From Roseomonas mucosa ATCC BAA-692 (GTDB taxonomy: Bacteria > Pseudomonadota > Alphaproteobacteria > Acetobacterales > Acetobacteraceae): a DNA stretch of 64,000 nucleotides. The stretch lies in the NCBI RefSeq assembly GCF_000622225.1, contig NZ_JHWD01000019.1, forward strand, positions 1 to 64,000. Direction: 5' to 3'. The notes under the pieces are model-generated. The model made no database searches, was not told where the DNA came from, and was given only the letters and a program-made list of their open reading frames with translations. Position 1 is the first letter of the stretch; every line of letters starts with the position of its first letter. Made by a program: the position numbers and the translations under genes. Shown piece after piece: positions 17,701 through 26,776 of this stretch.

Positions 17701-18798
17701 ATGAGTGACGCAGCGACCCTGAACCCGGCCACCCGCCTGAAGCCGGGTGTCGTCTCCGGCAAGGACTATGCGACGCTGGTCGCGGCCTGCAAGGCCGGCG
17801 GCTATGCCCTGCCCGCCGTGAACGTGGTCGGCAGCGACAGCATCAACGCGGTGATGGAAGCCGCCGCGAAGAACAAGTCCGACGTCATCATCCAGCTTTC
17901 CAACGGCGGCGCCCGCTTCATGGCCGGCGAAGGCTGCCCCGACGCCGCCAAGGCGCGCGTCCTGGGCGCCGTTTCCGCCGCGCAGCACGTGCACCTGCTG
18001 GCCGAGCAGTACGGCATCTGCGTGGTGCTGCACACCGACCATGCCGACCGCAAGCTGGTGCCCTGGGTCGATGCGCTGATTGACCACAGCGAGGCGCATT
18101 TCGCCAAGGCGGGCAAGCCGCTCTTCTCCTCGCACATGCTCGACCTCTCGGAAGAGGCGCTGGAGCCGAATGTCGAGGAATGCGTGCGCGTGCTGAAGCG
18201 CATGGCGCCGATGGGCATGAGCCTGGAGATCGAGCTGGGCGTGACCGGCGGCGAGGAGGACGGCATCGGCCACGAGCTGGAGGAGTCCGCCGACAACGCG
18301 CATCTCTACACCCAGCCCGAGGACGTGCTCTACGCCTATGAGAAGCTGAGCCCGCTCGGCCACTTCACCGTGGCGGCCTCCTTCGGCAACGTCCACGGCG
18401 TCTATGCGCCGGGCAACGTGAAGCTGCGGCCGGAGATCCTGAAGTCCTCGCAGGCGCTGGTGTCCGAGCGGCATGGCGGCGGAGCCAAGCCGCTGAACCT
18501 CGTCTTCCACGGCGGCTCCGGCTCCGAGAAGGAGAAGATCCACGAGGCGGTGAGCTATGGCGTGTTCAAGATGAACATCGACACGGACACGCAGTTCGCC
18601 TTCGCCAAGCCGGTGGGCGACTATGTGAAGGCGAACCCGAAGGCCTTCGAGTTCCAGGTCGATCCGGAGACCGGCAAGCCCTACAAGAAGCTCTACGACC
18701 CGCGGAAGTGGCTGCGCGCAGCCGAGCTCGGCATCGTCGCCCGTCTGGATGAGGCCTTCGCCGACCTCGGCTCCAAGGGCAAGAGCATCGCCGGCTGA
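17701..18798 (+). CDS. fbaA: Fructose-bisphosphate aldolase, class II
   Basis: 365-residue zinc-dependent aldolase of the FbaA type, interconverting fructose 1,6-bisphosphate with dihydroxyacetone phosphate and glyceraldehyde 3-phosphate. Zinc ligands lie in VVLHTDHADRK (about residue 115), SLEIELGVTGGEEDGIG, FGNVHGVYAPGNVKLRP and LVFHGGSGSEKEKI. The C-terminus LYDPRKWLRAAE is typical of the FbaA subgroup. Full length and intact. Monocistronic, with a strong terminator. Confidence 0.96.
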   Translation: MSDAATLNPATRLKPGVVSGKDYATLVAACKAGGYALPAVNVVGSDSINAVMEAAAKNKSDVIIQLSNGGARFMAGEGCPDAAKARVLGAVSAAQHVHLLAEQYGICVVLHTDHADRKLVPWVDALIDHSEAHFAKAGKPLFSSHMLDLSEEALEPNVEECVRVLKRMAPMGMSLEIELGVTGGEEDGIGHELEESADNAHLYTQPEDVLYAYEKLSPLGHFTVAASFGNVHGVYAPGNVKLRPEILKSSQALVSERHGGGAKPLNLVFHGGSGSEKEKIHEAVSYGVFKMNIDTDTQFAFAKPVGDYVKANPKAFEFQVDPETGKPYKKLYDPRKWLRAAELGIVARLDEAFADLGSKGKSIAG

Positions 18799-18818
18799 CC
18801 GTACCGCCCCGATAAGGT

Positions 18819-18861
18819 GAGGATGGCGCCGTCCCGGTCCGGGGCGGCGCCATCCTCGTTT
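18819..18861 (+). terminator. Intrinsic terminator of fbaA
   Basis: Perfect 13-bp stem GAGGATGGCGCCG/CGGCGCCATCCTC (18819-18831 with 18845-18857) followed by GTTT, 20 bp after the fbaA stop. Confidence 0.75.
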
Positions 18862-18904
18862 CAGACGGGTTGCCCAGGCCTTGGCGCCGGGCCCGTTTCC
18901 AACC

Positions 18905-19060
18905 CCGGGCGCAGGAAACACACCGTCTCCGCGCTGGCGGCCCCGGCGTGCTCCAGCATCAGCGCGCACCGGCGAACCGGGTCCAGGAGCCGCAGGGTCC
19001 TGGCGGGCAGAGGGGCTCGGGGGACTGAGGCACTGCCTCAGCCGAAGCCTTGCCCCCCGA
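18905..19060 (-). repeat. Intergenic three-hairpin repeat, copy E (degenerate)
   Basis: Shorter, diverged copy on the minus strand between convergent fbaA and the esterase gene. Hairpin 1 is rebuilt as CTGAGGC/GCCTCAG (19025-19041). Hairpin 2 is CCAGGAGCC/GGGTCCTGG (18983-19003) with one mismatch. Hairpin 3 is not recognisable. The tail retains the CCAGCGCGGAGACGGTGT block shared with copies B and C (reverse strand of 18920-18940). Confidence 0.65.
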
Positions 19061-19070
19061 TCCACCCGTG

Positions 19071-20327
19071 TCAGCCCTTCGGATGCTCCAGAAAGAAGCG
19101 CAGCATCTCGCGCGAGGCGTCGGGGCCTTTCGGATCGGTGTAGGAGCCGTCGGGCGAGCCGCCGGACCAGGCATGGCCGCCGCCATGGACCAGCCATTGC
19201 TCCAGCGGGTGCCGGCCGCTGCCATCGGCATAGAGCGTGCGGCGCCAGGCATGGCCGTTGGGCACCCGGCCTTCCTCCACCCGCATGCGCCAGTCCACCG
19301 GCAGGCTGCGCTGCAGCTGCTCGATGATCTGGTCGCCGTTGCGCGGGTTCACCGTGCTGTCGCCATCGGCGTGGAAGACGATGGTGGGCACGAGGCGCGC
19401 GCCCGCCCCGGCCGGGGGCGCCGGCAGGCCGGCCGCGCCCTGGCGCATGGCGGAAAGGGCCGAGGGCAGGTCGCGCGCGGCACCGCAGCCCAGGCCGGAA
19501 TGCACCCCGGCCGCGGCGAAGAGATCCGGGTAGCGGGTGGCCAGGATCGCCGCCGCCGCACCGCCGGCCGAAAGCCCCGCGACATAGACGCGGCTCGGGT
19601 CGGCGCCGTCCTCGCGCAGGATCTCGCGCGCCATGCCGGCGATCAGGCCGGGTTCGCCAGCGTCGCGCTGCTGGTCGCCGGGGCGGAACCAGTTCCAGCA
19701 GCGCTGCATGTTGGCGCTGCCGGACTGGGCCGGATAGGCGACCAGGAAGCCCTTCTCCTCGGCGAGCTGGTTCATGCGCGTGCCGGCGGCGAAGTCCTCC
19801 GCCGACTGGGTGCATCCATGCAGCATCACCAGCAGGGGCATGGGCCCCGTGCCACGCCTGGCGGGGATGTAGAGGCGGTAGGCGAGGCGACCACCCTCGC
19901 CCTCGAAGCTGCGGGCGAGGAACTGCGCGCCCTCCGGGGCCGGGGGCTGCGGGGCCTCGGGGGCGGACCAGCCGCCCTGGAGCATGCCGGGCAGGCGGCC
20001 GGGGAGCTCCGTCAGGCCGCGCAGCGCCCCGGGCAGGCCGGAAAGGATCTGCTTCGCCATGGCCCCGGCCTCGGCCAGGCCGGCGGCTCCGCCGGGCTTG
20101 CCGGCTGCTCCATCCGAGGATGACCCAAGGGTGGACGGCCGGGAGGGAGCCGGGCCGGGGCGTGGTCCGGGGGATGCCCCGCCGGAACCTGGCTGGCCCG
20201 GGTCCGGCTGGCCAGGGGTTGCCTCGCCCGTCAGGTGCCGGCGCAGCAGCGCCGTCGCCTCGCTGAGCCGTCCGTCACGCGTGAGGCGCGCGGCCTCGGC
20301 AATTTCGCGCGGTAGGATGCTGGTCAT
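19071..20327 (-). CDS. PHB-depolymerase-family esterase
   Basis: 418-residue alpha/beta hydrolase of the Esterase_PHB family (short polyhydroxyalkanoate or feruloyl-type esterases). Residues about 1-130 are a Pro/Gly-rich leader without a clear signal peptide. The catalytic fold starts near LAYRLYIPARR, with the oxyanion segment LLVMLHGCTQSAEDFA, lipase box GLSAGG, aspartate in VFHADGDSTVNPRNG and histidine in VHGGGHAWSGG. CAGGAGAAG precedes the ATG. It lies 93 bp behind a ribbon-helix-helix gene on the same strand. Substrate not assignable: storage PHB, a polyester or an aromatic ester are all possible. Confidence 0.87.
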   Translation of the reverse strand: MTSILPREIAEAARLTRDGRLSEATALLRRHLTGEATPGQPDPGQPGSGGASPGPRPGPAPSRPSTLGSSSDGAAGKPGGAAGLAEAGAMAKQILSGLPGALRGLTELPGRLPGMLQGGWSAPEAPQPPAPEGAQFLARSFEGEGGRLAYRLYIPARRGTGPMPLLVMLHGCTQSAEDFAAGTRMNQLAEEKGFLVAYPAQSGSANMQRCWNWFRPGDQQRDAGEPGLIAGMAREILREDGADPSRVYVAGLSAGGAAAAILATRYPDLFAAAGVHSGLGCGAARDLPSALSAMRQGAAGLPAPPAGAGARLVPTIVFHADGDSTVNPRNGDQIIEQLQRSLPVDWRMRVEEGRVPNGHAWRRTLYADGSGRHPLEQWLVHGGGHAWSGGSPDGSYTDPKGPDASREMLRFFLEHPKG

Positions 20328-20420
20328 CTCGGCTGTCTTCTCCTGGCCAGGGCAGGACGCGGCCGGGGCCGCCGCCTGTCCGGGAAGGGGGTGGTTGGGA
20401 AAGCTTCGTGGAGCGGGCGT

Positions 20421-20843
20421 TCAGCCCATCCGGTCGGCCAGGGCCGCCTTCACGGCCGCGCTCGCCTGGAAGGCACCGAGCACGGTGACAGAGTCGATGG
20501 TGGCGCGGGCCAGGTCCGGGGACACATCCGCGGCGATGCTGGCCAGTCCGACGACGTGGAGGCGTAGGGTCTGCCCCGAGTCGCGGAGGCGTTCCAGCTC
20601 GGCCCGGCCGAGGTGGCGCGTGCCGAGGTCGAATTGCTGCCGCGCCACCGATTGCCGTGTCGCCTCGGCATGGCGCTCCAGCTGGTTGCGGATGGCGGTG
20701 CGGATGAAGTCCGTCCGGTTGGAATAGAAGCCATCCCGGACCAGCAGGTCGATGTGGCCAAGATCGACGGGGCCTAGATTGATCGTGATCTTCTCGGTTT
20801 CGCCACCGCTACGCGGCCTCAGGCTGTGAAGCTCGGCTGACAT
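20421..20843 (-). CDS. Ribbon-helix-helix (CopG-like) protein
   Basis: 140 residues. Residues about 16-60 form an RHH-like domain (EKITINLGPVDLGHIDLLVRDGFYSNRTDFIRTAIRNQLERH): the basic beta strand, then the two helices with the N-R-T-D turn. The C-terminal ~75 residues form a helical extension unlike antitoxins with short tails, and no toxin gene is adjacent. Three ACCATCC heptamers upstream look like its operator. It probably autoregulates and controls the esterase gene 93 bp downstream. Confidence 0.8.
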   Translation of the reverse strand: MSAELHSLRPRSGGETEKITINLGPVDLGHIDLLVRDGFYSNRTDFIRTAIRNQLERHAEATRQSVARQQFDLGTRHLGRAELERLRDSGQTLRLHVVGLASIAADVSPDLARATIDSVTVLGAFQASAAVKAALADRMG

Positions 20844-20849
20844 CCAAGT

Positions 20850-20878
20850 ACCATCCTATCACCATCCGACGGGATGGT
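20850..20878. promoter_or_regulatory. Three-heptamer operator of the RHH protein
   Basis: Heptamer ACCATCC occurs at 20850-20856 and 20861-20867, and inverted as GGATGGT at 20872-20878. Each begins 11 bp after the last. RHH dimers bind short repeats spaced about one helical turn apart, so this array 7 bp upstream of the RHH start is a strong autoregulatory candidate. It also faces the S9 peptidase gene. Confidence 0.65.
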
Positions 20879-21014
20879 ATCTGGCGATGCGACATGGATC
20901 TTCAAGGGGCACGATGTTGCAGCGCAGCAAGAAGCATCAGGTTGCCGAGGCATGACGGCGTTGCAGCCGGGGGGCGCTTCCCAGGGCGGCGCCCCGGTGC
21001 TGCAAATGGCGGCC

Positions 21015-22796
21015 ATGACCGACCTGACCCGGCGGATCGACCGCCTCCTCGCCGCCCCTGCCGCCACCGCCCCGTCCTTCGCGGCGGATGGGCGGCTGTA
21101 CTTCCTCAACGACGCCGGTGGATCGGCACAGGTCTGGGAGATTCCGGCCGGCGGCGGCGAGGCGCGGCCGCGCAGCGCGCATCGCGATCCGGTGGCTTTC
21201 GTGGCGGGCAGCCCGGCGGATGGGGGCGTGGTCTTCGGGCGCGACACGGCAGGGGATGAACGGGTGCAGCTCTATGCCCTGCCGCCGGAGGGGGAGGCGC
21301 GGGCGCTGACGGCGAATCCGAAGGCCATCCATGACTGGGGCGCCTTCTCGCCGGATGGGACACGGATCGCCTGCACCACCAACAGCCGCGACCCGGCGCA
21401 TACGGACCCGGTGGTGATCGACCTCGCCAGTGGCGAGGCGTGGCGGGTCCATGAGGTCGAGGGGCCGCACGAGCTGCGCGGCTGGACGCCGGACGGGCAG
21501 GCGCTGGTGCTGGCCGTGGCGCCGCGGACCTTCGAGGACAGTTTGCTGCGCGTGCCGCTCGACGGCGGCACGGTGGAGGCGCTGGCGCCGCACGAGGGCG
21601 ACTGGCGGCATCTCTTCCCGCGCTGGAAGCGGGATGGCAGCGGCTTCTGGCTGGTGACCGACCGGGGGCGGGACTTCCTGGGCGCGGCCTTCATGGCGCC
21701 GGGCGGGGAACCGCGCTTCCTGTACGCGCCCGAGGCGGATCTGGAGGCGATGGAGGTCTCGCCCGACCAGTCCACCCTGGCGGTGGTGGTGAACGAGGGC
21801 GGCTGGTCGCGGCTGCGCCTGGTGGATGCTGCCACCGGGGCCGTGCTGGAGGAGCCGGCGCATCCGCGCGGGGTGATCACGAAGATCAGCTGGCGCAAGG
21901 ACGGGCGGGCCGTGGGTTTCGACCTCGCCCGGCCGACCGCGCCGGGGACGATCTGGCTGGCGGAGCGTGGCAGCGCGGCGCGGATGATCTTCGCCGCCAG
22001 CCCGGCGCCGGAGGGGATGCGGGACTGGGAGACGGTGTCCTTCCCGACCTTCGACGGGCGCGAGGTGCCGGCCTATCTCGCGCTGCCGGCCGGAACGCCG
22101 CCCGCGGGCGGATGGCCGGTGCTGCTCTGGGTCCATGGCGGGCCGGCGGGGCAGGCGCGGCCGAACTGGCGGCCGGACCTGCAGACGGTGCTCTCGCTCG
22201 GCATCGCCGTGGTGGTGCCGAACGTGCGCGGCAGCACCGGCTATGGCCGCGCCTATGCGGCGCTGGATGACCGCGAGCTGCGGCTGGACAGCGTGCGCGA
22301 CCTGGCGGCGGCGCATGGCTGGATCGGCGGGCAGCCGGGGCTGGACGGGTCGCGCATCGCCATCATGGGCCAGAGCTACGGCGGCTGGATGGTGCTGGCG
22401 GCGGTGACGGAATACCCGGAACTCTGGGCGGCGGGGGTGGACTATTACGGCATCGCGAACTGGAAGACCTTCTTCGAGCGCACCGGGCCCTGGCGCGTCG
22501 GGCACCGCGCGGCGGAATACGGCGACCCGGTAAAGGACGCGGCACTGCTGGAACGGCTCTCGCCGCTGCACCGCGCCGACCGCATCGCCTGCCCGATGCT
22601 GGTGGCGCAGGGCCTGACCGATCCGCGCGTGCCGCCCTATGAGAGCGAGCAGATCGTGGCGGCGCTGAAGGCACGGGACGTGCCGGTGGAATACGTGGTC
22701 TTCCCCGACGAAGGCCACGGCTTCCTCAAGCGCGACAACAAGCGGCGGATCTATGGCGCCGTGGCGCACTTCCTGCGCGAGCATCTGCGGGCCTGA
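21015..22796 (+). CDS. S9-family prolyl oligopeptidase / acylaminoacyl peptidase
   Basis: About 593 residues. An N-terminal beta-propeller (residues about 20-340; repeats such as DWGAFSPDGTRIACTTNSRD and ELRGWTPDGQALVLAV) caps an alpha/beta hydrolase domain. The catalytic serine is in IMGQSYGGWM, aspartate in AQGLTDPRVPPYESEQI, histidine in FPDEGHGFLKRDNK. There is no signal peptide, so a cytoplasmic peptidase on short peptides is likely. The start is ambiguous: ATGs at 20952, 21006 and 21015 are all in frame and none has a good Shine-Dalgarno; 21015 matches the fold start (MTDLTRRIDRLL). Confidence 0.92.
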   Translation: MTDLTRRIDRLLAAPAATAPSFAADGRLYFLNDAGGSAQVWEIPAGGGEARPRSAHRDPVAFVAGSPADGGVVFGRDTAGDERVQLYALPPEGEARALTANPKAIHDWGAFSPDGTRIACTTNSRDPAHTDPVVIDLASGEAWRVHEVEGPHELRGWTPDGQALVLAVAPRTFEDSLLRVPLDGGTVEALAPHEGDWRHLFPRWKRDGSGFWLVTDRGRDFLGAAFMAPGGEPRFLYAPEADLEAMEVSPDQSTLAVVVNEGGWSRLRLVDAATGAVLEEPAHPRGVITKISWRKDGRAVGFDLARPTAPGTIWLAERGSAARMIFAASPAPEGMRDWETVSFPTFDGREVPAYLALPAGTPPAGGWPVLLWVHGGPAGQARPNWRPDLQTVLSLGIAVVVPNVRGSTGYGRAYAALDDRELRLDSVRDLAAAHGWIGGQPGLDGSRIAIMGQSYGGWMVLAAVTEYPELWAAGVDYYGIANWKTFFERTGPWRVGHRAAEYGDPVKDAALLERLSPLHRADRIACPMLVAQGLTDPRVPPYESEQIVAALKARDVPVEYVVFPDEGHGFLKRDNKRRIYGAVAHFLREHLRA

Positions 22797-22808
22797 GCGG
22801 CACGGTTT

Positions 22809-22837
22809 CCGGAGGAAAGGCGCGCCCTTTCCTCCGG
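22809..22837 (+). terminator. Terminator of the S9 peptidase gene
   Basis: Perfect 12-bp stem CCGGAGGAAAGG/CCTTTCCTCCGG with a 5-base loop, 12 bp after the stop codon. Confidence 0.65.
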
Positions 22838-22910
22838 CCTCGCCCTACCCTGGCATTGCGCTTGCTGGCAGCCTGCCCCGTTCGGACGGGTCCGAAGGGA
22901 GAGCAGAGCG

Positions 22911-24485
22911 ATGAGTTGGTGGCGAAGAAGCCTTCTGGCGGCGGCGGCGGTTCTCGTCTCGGCCCTGGCGGTGCCCGCGGGGCCGGTGCGGGCGAAGACG
23001 ATCAACGCCGTGCTGGAGGCGGAGATCGTCACGCTCGATCCGCATTTCATCGGTGCCTACATCACGCGCACCTTCGGCTACATGGTGTTCGACACGCTCT
23101 TCGCGCCGGACGGCAAGGGCAACATCCAGCCGCAGATGGTGCAGTCCTGGACCATCTCCGACGACAGGCTGACCTGGGACTTCACGCTGCGCGACGGGCT
23201 GAGGTTCCATGACGGCGCGCCGGTCACGGGCGAGGACGTGGTCGCCTCGCTGAAGCGCTGGGGCACGCGCAGCGCGCTGGGCGGGCGGCTGCTGAAGGTG
23301 GCGGCCTCGCTGGAGGCGACGGGCGCGAAGAGCTTCCGGCTGGTGCTGAAGGAGCCCTACGGCCTCGTGCTCGACACGCTGGGCACGACATCGAGCCCGA
23401 CGCCCTTCATCATGCCGGCCCGCATCGCGGCGAACACGCCGGGCAGCACGCAGGTGACGGAGATCGTGGGCTCCGGCCCCTTCGTCTACAGCAAGGCGGA
23501 CCACCGGCCGGGCGACCGGATGCTGCTGCGGAAGAATCCGGACTACATCCCGCGTCCCGAGCCGGCGGACTTCCTGGCCGGCGGGCATGTGGTGAAGGTC
23601 GATGCGCTGGACATCCGCGTGGTGCCGGATGGCGCCACGGCGGCAGCGGCGTTGCAGCAGGGCGAGATCGACTACATGCAGTACGCGCCCTTCGACCTGC
23701 TGCCGGTGATGGAGAAGGACCGGCAGCTCAAGGTGCTGGACTTCAGCGGGCCGCACATGTTCACCGGGCACTACCGCATCAACACCGCCGCCAGGCCCTT
23801 CGACGACCCGGCGATCCGCCGCGTGCTGCTGCGGCTGGTGGACCAGAAGGAGGTGATCGCGGGGCTGGGCCTCGACAGCCGCTACGGCCAGAGCTGCGAC
23901 GCCTTCTTCATCTGCGGCTCGACCAACGAGACGCATGCCGGCACGGCGCTGCTGCAGGACCCGTCGATCGAGGCCGCCGCCCGCGCGCTGAAGGAAACGA
24001 AGTACGACGGCACGCCGGTCGTGGTGATGATCGCCAGCGACCTGGAGGCGCCGCGCGTGGCCTCGCAGATCCTGGCCGACCGGCTGGCGCGGGCTGGGTT
24101 CAAGGTGGACGCGCAGATGACGGACTGGGCGACGCTGCTGGCCCGCCGCACGCAGCGCACGGGCTGGAGCGTCTATGGCGTGCATGCTCTGGGGCTCGAC
24201 CTGTCCTCGCCGCTGACCAATTCGGTGATCAACTTCAACTGCACGGATTCCGCCACGGCGGGCTTCATGTGCGACCAGCGTCTGGTGCCGCTCTTCGACG
24301 AGTTCGCCCGCGCGCCGACGCGCGAGGCGCAGCGCGAGGTGGCGGGGAAGATCCAGACCATCGTCTACGAGCAGGGGCTCGGCATCCCCTTCGGGCAGTT
24401 CGCGCAGCCGGCGGCCTATCGTGCCAATCTGAGCGGCGTGATCCCCTCCGCCATCCCGCTCTTCTGGAACATCGGGAAGAACTGA
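22911..24485 (+). CDS. ABC-type peptide/nickel-family solute-binding protein
   Basis: 524-residue SBP_bac_5 family receptor with a signal peptide (MSWWRRSLLAAAAVLVSALA, cleavage after VRA). Landmarks are TLDPHFIGAYITRTFGYMVF, LRDGLRFHDGAPVTGEDVVAS, GSGPFVYSKADHRPGDRMLL, and the C-terminal YRANLSGVIPSAIPLFWNI. Such proteins deliver peptides, opines, glycosides or metals to ABC permeases, but none is encoded here. GGGAG precedes the ATG. It is separated by one base from a GMC oxidoreductase gene, so imported ligand and enzyme substrate may be related. Confidence 0.92.
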   Translation: MSWWRRSLLAAAAVLVSALAVPAGPVRAKTINAVLEAEIVTLDPHFIGAYITRTFGYMVFDTLFAPDGKGNIQPQMVQSWTISDDRLTWDFTLRDGLRFHDGAPVTGEDVVASLKRWGTRSALGGRLLKVAASLEATGAKSFRLVLKEPYGLVLDTLGTTSSPTPFIMPARIAANTPGSTQVTEIVGSGPFVYSKADHRPGDRMLLRKNPDYIPRPEPADFLAGGHVVKVDALDIRVVPDGATAAAALQQGEIDYMQYAPFDLLPVMEKDRQLKVLDFSGPHMFTGHYRINTAARPFDDPAIRRVLLRLVDQKEVIAGLGLDSRYGQSCDAFFICGSTNETHAGTALLQDPSIEAAARALKETKYDGTPVVVMIASDLEAPRVASQILADRLARAGFKVDAQMTDWATLLARRTQRTGWSVYGVHALGLDLSSPLTNSVINFNCTDSATAGFMCDQRLVPLFDEFARAPTREAQREVAGKIQTIVYEQGLGIPFGQFAQPAAYRANLSGVIPSAIPLFWNIGKN

Positions 24486-24486
24486 C

Positions 24487-26055
24487 ATGTACGACGTGAT
24501 CGTGGTGGGCGCCGGCTCGGCCGGTGCCCCGGTGGCCGCCCGGCTGTCCGAGGATTCGCACCGCAGGGTGCTGCTGCTGGAGGCGGGGCGCGACTGGCGC
24601 TCCGCCGAAGCGCCGCACGAGCTGCGCAGCGCCAACATCATCCCCTTCATGCACGACCCCGCCTATCAGGCGAAGTGGCAGTGGCCGGGGCTGATGACCC
24701 GCCGCACCAGGGCGCAGGAACCCAGGTTCTACTGGCGCGGCAAGGCGCTCGGCGGCTCCTCCACGGTGAATGCGCAGATCGCCATCCGCGGCGTGCCGCA
24801 GGCCTTCGACGGCTGGGCCGAGGCGGGCTGCGAGGGCTGGGCGGCGGAGGACGTGCTGCCGCTCTTCGACCGGATCGAGGACGATGCCGACACCGGCACG
24901 ACGCCGGGTGTGCGGCGCGGCGGGCCGCTGCCGGTCTATCGCGCGCCCTTCGACCAATGGGGCGTGGTGGACCTGGCGCTGCGCGACGCCGGGCTGGCCG
25001 AGGGCTATCCCTGGAAGGCCGACCTGAACGCGCCGACGGGCGAGGGCATCTCCTGCAATCCGATCAACAGCCGCGATGGCCGGCGCGTCACCACCAATGA
25101 CGGCTATCTGGAGCCGGCGCGCGGGCGGGCGAACCTGGAGATCCGCGGCGAGGCCCTGGTGGACAAGGTGCTCTTCGAGGGAAGCCGCGCCGTGGGCGTG
25201 CGGGTGCGCTTCGGCGGCGGGGCCTGGGAGGAGATCCGGGCAAAGGAGATCGTGCTCTGCGCCGGCGCGATCCACAGCCCCGCCATCCTGATGCGCTCCG
25301 GCATCGGGCCGGCGTCGAGGCTGCGGGCGCTGGGCATCCCCGTGCTGTTCGACCAGCCGGCCACCGGGCAGAACCTGATGGACCACCCGATCCTGCGCGC
25401 CACGCTGAAGCTGAAGCCGGAGCACCGCGCCACCGGCCTGGATGCGCGCCACACGAACTGCTGCCTGACCTACAGCAGCAACCTGGGCGGCGGCGGCGAG
25501 CGCGACATGATCATGATCGCCTACAACCACCGTGGCGCGATCACGCCGGAGCCGGGGCCGGAAGGCGCCATCGGCGCGGCCCTCTACGACGCCTATTCGC
25601 GCGGCTCGCTGGAACTGGTCTCGGCCGATCCGGAAGCCAATCCGTTGGTGGAGGAGAACATGCTGGACCACCCGGACGACCGGCTGCGCCTGCGCGACGC
25701 GGTGCGGCGCCTGGCGCGCATCACCCGGCAGCCCGCCGTGGCAAATCTCTGCGACGGCATCACCTTCGGCGAGAGCCCGTTGACGATGGAACAGGCCGCC
25801 GCCCTGCCCGATGGCGAGCTGGACGCGCTGATGCTGCGGGAGGCGGGCGACATCCAGCACGCCGCCGGCACCTGCAGGATGGTGGCCTATGAAGACCCGC
25901 GCGGCGTGGTGAACCCGGACCTGACCGTGAAGGGCGTGGGCGGGCTGCGCGTCGCCGATGCCTCGATCATGCCGACCGACTGCCGCGCCAACCTGCACTT
26001 CACCTGCGTCATGATCGGCGAGAACCTCGCCCGGCGCATGCGGGCGGAGGGCTGA
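24487..26055 (+). CDS. GMC-family FAD-dependent alcohol oxidoreductase
   Basis: 522-residue choline-dehydrogenase-like flavoenzyme. The N-terminal FAD site is YDVIVVGAGSAGAPVAARLSE, with LLLEAGRDW, GKALGGSSTVNAQIAIRGVP and the second GMC signature region GAIHSPAILMRSGIGP. The catalytic histidine lies in IQHAAGTCRM and the conserved C-terminal segment is RANLHFTCVMIGENLARRM. It oxidises a primary or secondary alcohol; the substrate is unknown. It follows the solute-binding protein by one base, so co-translation is likely. It is not a betA context: no betaine aldehyde dehydrogenase is nearby. Confidence 0.93.
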   Translation: MYDVIVVGAGSAGAPVAARLSEDSHRRVLLLEAGRDWRSAEAPHELRSANIIPFMHDPAYQAKWQWPGLMTRRTRAQEPRFYWRGKALGGSSTVNAQIAIRGVPQAFDGWAEAGCEGWAAEDVLPLFDRIEDDADTGTTPGVRRGGPLPVYRAPFDQWGVVDLALRDAGLAEGYPWKADLNAPTGEGISCNPINSRDGRRVTTNDGYLEPARGRANLEIRGEALVDKVLFEGSRAVGVRVRFGGGAWEEIRAKEIVLCAGAIHSPAILMRSGIGPASRLRALGIPVLFDQPATGQNLMDHPILRATLKLKPEHRATGLDARHTNCCLTYSSNLGGGGERDMIMIAYNHRGAITPEPGPEGAIGAALYDAYSRGSLELVSADPEANPLVEENMLDHPDDRLRLRDAVRRLARITRQPAVANLCDGITFGESPLTMEQAAALPDGELDALMLREAGDIQHAAGTCRMVAYEDPRGVVNPDLTVKGVGGLRVADASIMPTDCRANLHFTCVMIGENLARRMRAEG

Positions 26056-26098
26056 TCCGGGCGGTGTTCGGTGCTGCGGCCCTTCTGCGCGATCCGCG

Positions 26099-26776
26099 TC
26101 AGGCCCCCTCGGCGATCCCGCGCAGCCGGGCCGGGTCGCGCAGGCGCAGCCCGGCCCGCGAGGGCTCGACCAGCCCCTGCTGGCGGAACTCGGTGAGCAG
26201 GTGGTTCACCCTCGGCCGGGTGGCGGCGGACAGGGAGGCGATCTGCGCCTGGGGCAGCCTGACGAGACCCGTGGGCTCCACGGCGGCGAGGCGCAGGAGG
26301 ACCGCGGCCAGCCGCTGACGCAGGCTATGCAGCCCGATCGCCTCCACCTGGTCGCTCGAATGCCGCAGGCGGGCGGCCAGGGTACGCAGCAGGGCCCCGG
26401 CGAAGGCCACGTCCGTCGCGATCAGCGGCGCCACGTCGTCATGCCGCATCAGCAGCGCCGAGACTGGCGTGAAGGTCGTCGCATCGGCGCTGCGCGGGCC
26501 GCCATCCACCATGGCCAGTTCGCCGATCGGCTCGCCCCGGCCGACCAGCGCCAGGGAAAGCTCGCGGCCATCGGCGGTGGACAGGTGCACCCGCACCAGC
26601 CCGTCCAGCACGATCAGCAGGCCCTCCCCCGCATCGCCACGGCGGAAGAGCGTCCGGCCGGACGGATAGTGGACGGGCCGCGCGATCCCGGTCAGCCGCT
26701 CCTTCGCGGGGGCCGGAACCAGGGCCAGAAAGGCCACGCCATCGAGAAGACGGCGCGTATCCGGATGGAATGCCAT
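26099..26776 (-). CDS. Crp/Fnr-family transcriptional regulator
   Basis: 225 residues: a cyclic-nucleotide-binding fold (residues about 15-130, with YPSGRTLFRRGDAGEGLLIVL and GEPIGELAMVDGGPRSADATT), a dimer helix, and a Crp winged helix (LPQAQIASLSAATRPRVNHLLTEFRQQGLV). The GE...RSA phosphate-binding pattern is kept, so a cyclic nucleotide ligand is possible. There are no FNR-type cysteines. Convergent with the GMC gene, with only 43 bp between stops. Targets unknown. Confidence 0.9.
   Translation of the reverse strand: MAFHPDTRRLLDGVAFLALVPAPAKERLTGIARPVHYPSGRTLFRRGDAGEGLLIVLDGLVRVHLSTADGRELSLALVGRGEPIGELAMVDGGPRSADATTFTPVSALLMRHDDVAPLIATDVAFAGALLRTLAARLRHSSDQVEAIGLHSLRQRLAAVLLRLAAVEPTGLVRLPQAQIASLSAATRPRVNHLLTEFRQQGLVEPSRAGLRLRDPARLRGIAEGA

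Noticed and set aside
20421-20843. Toxin-antitoxin antitoxin interpretation of the RHH protein
   Set aside because: No toxin-like gene lies next to it; the neighbours are an esterase and a peptidase, and the C-terminal extension is long.
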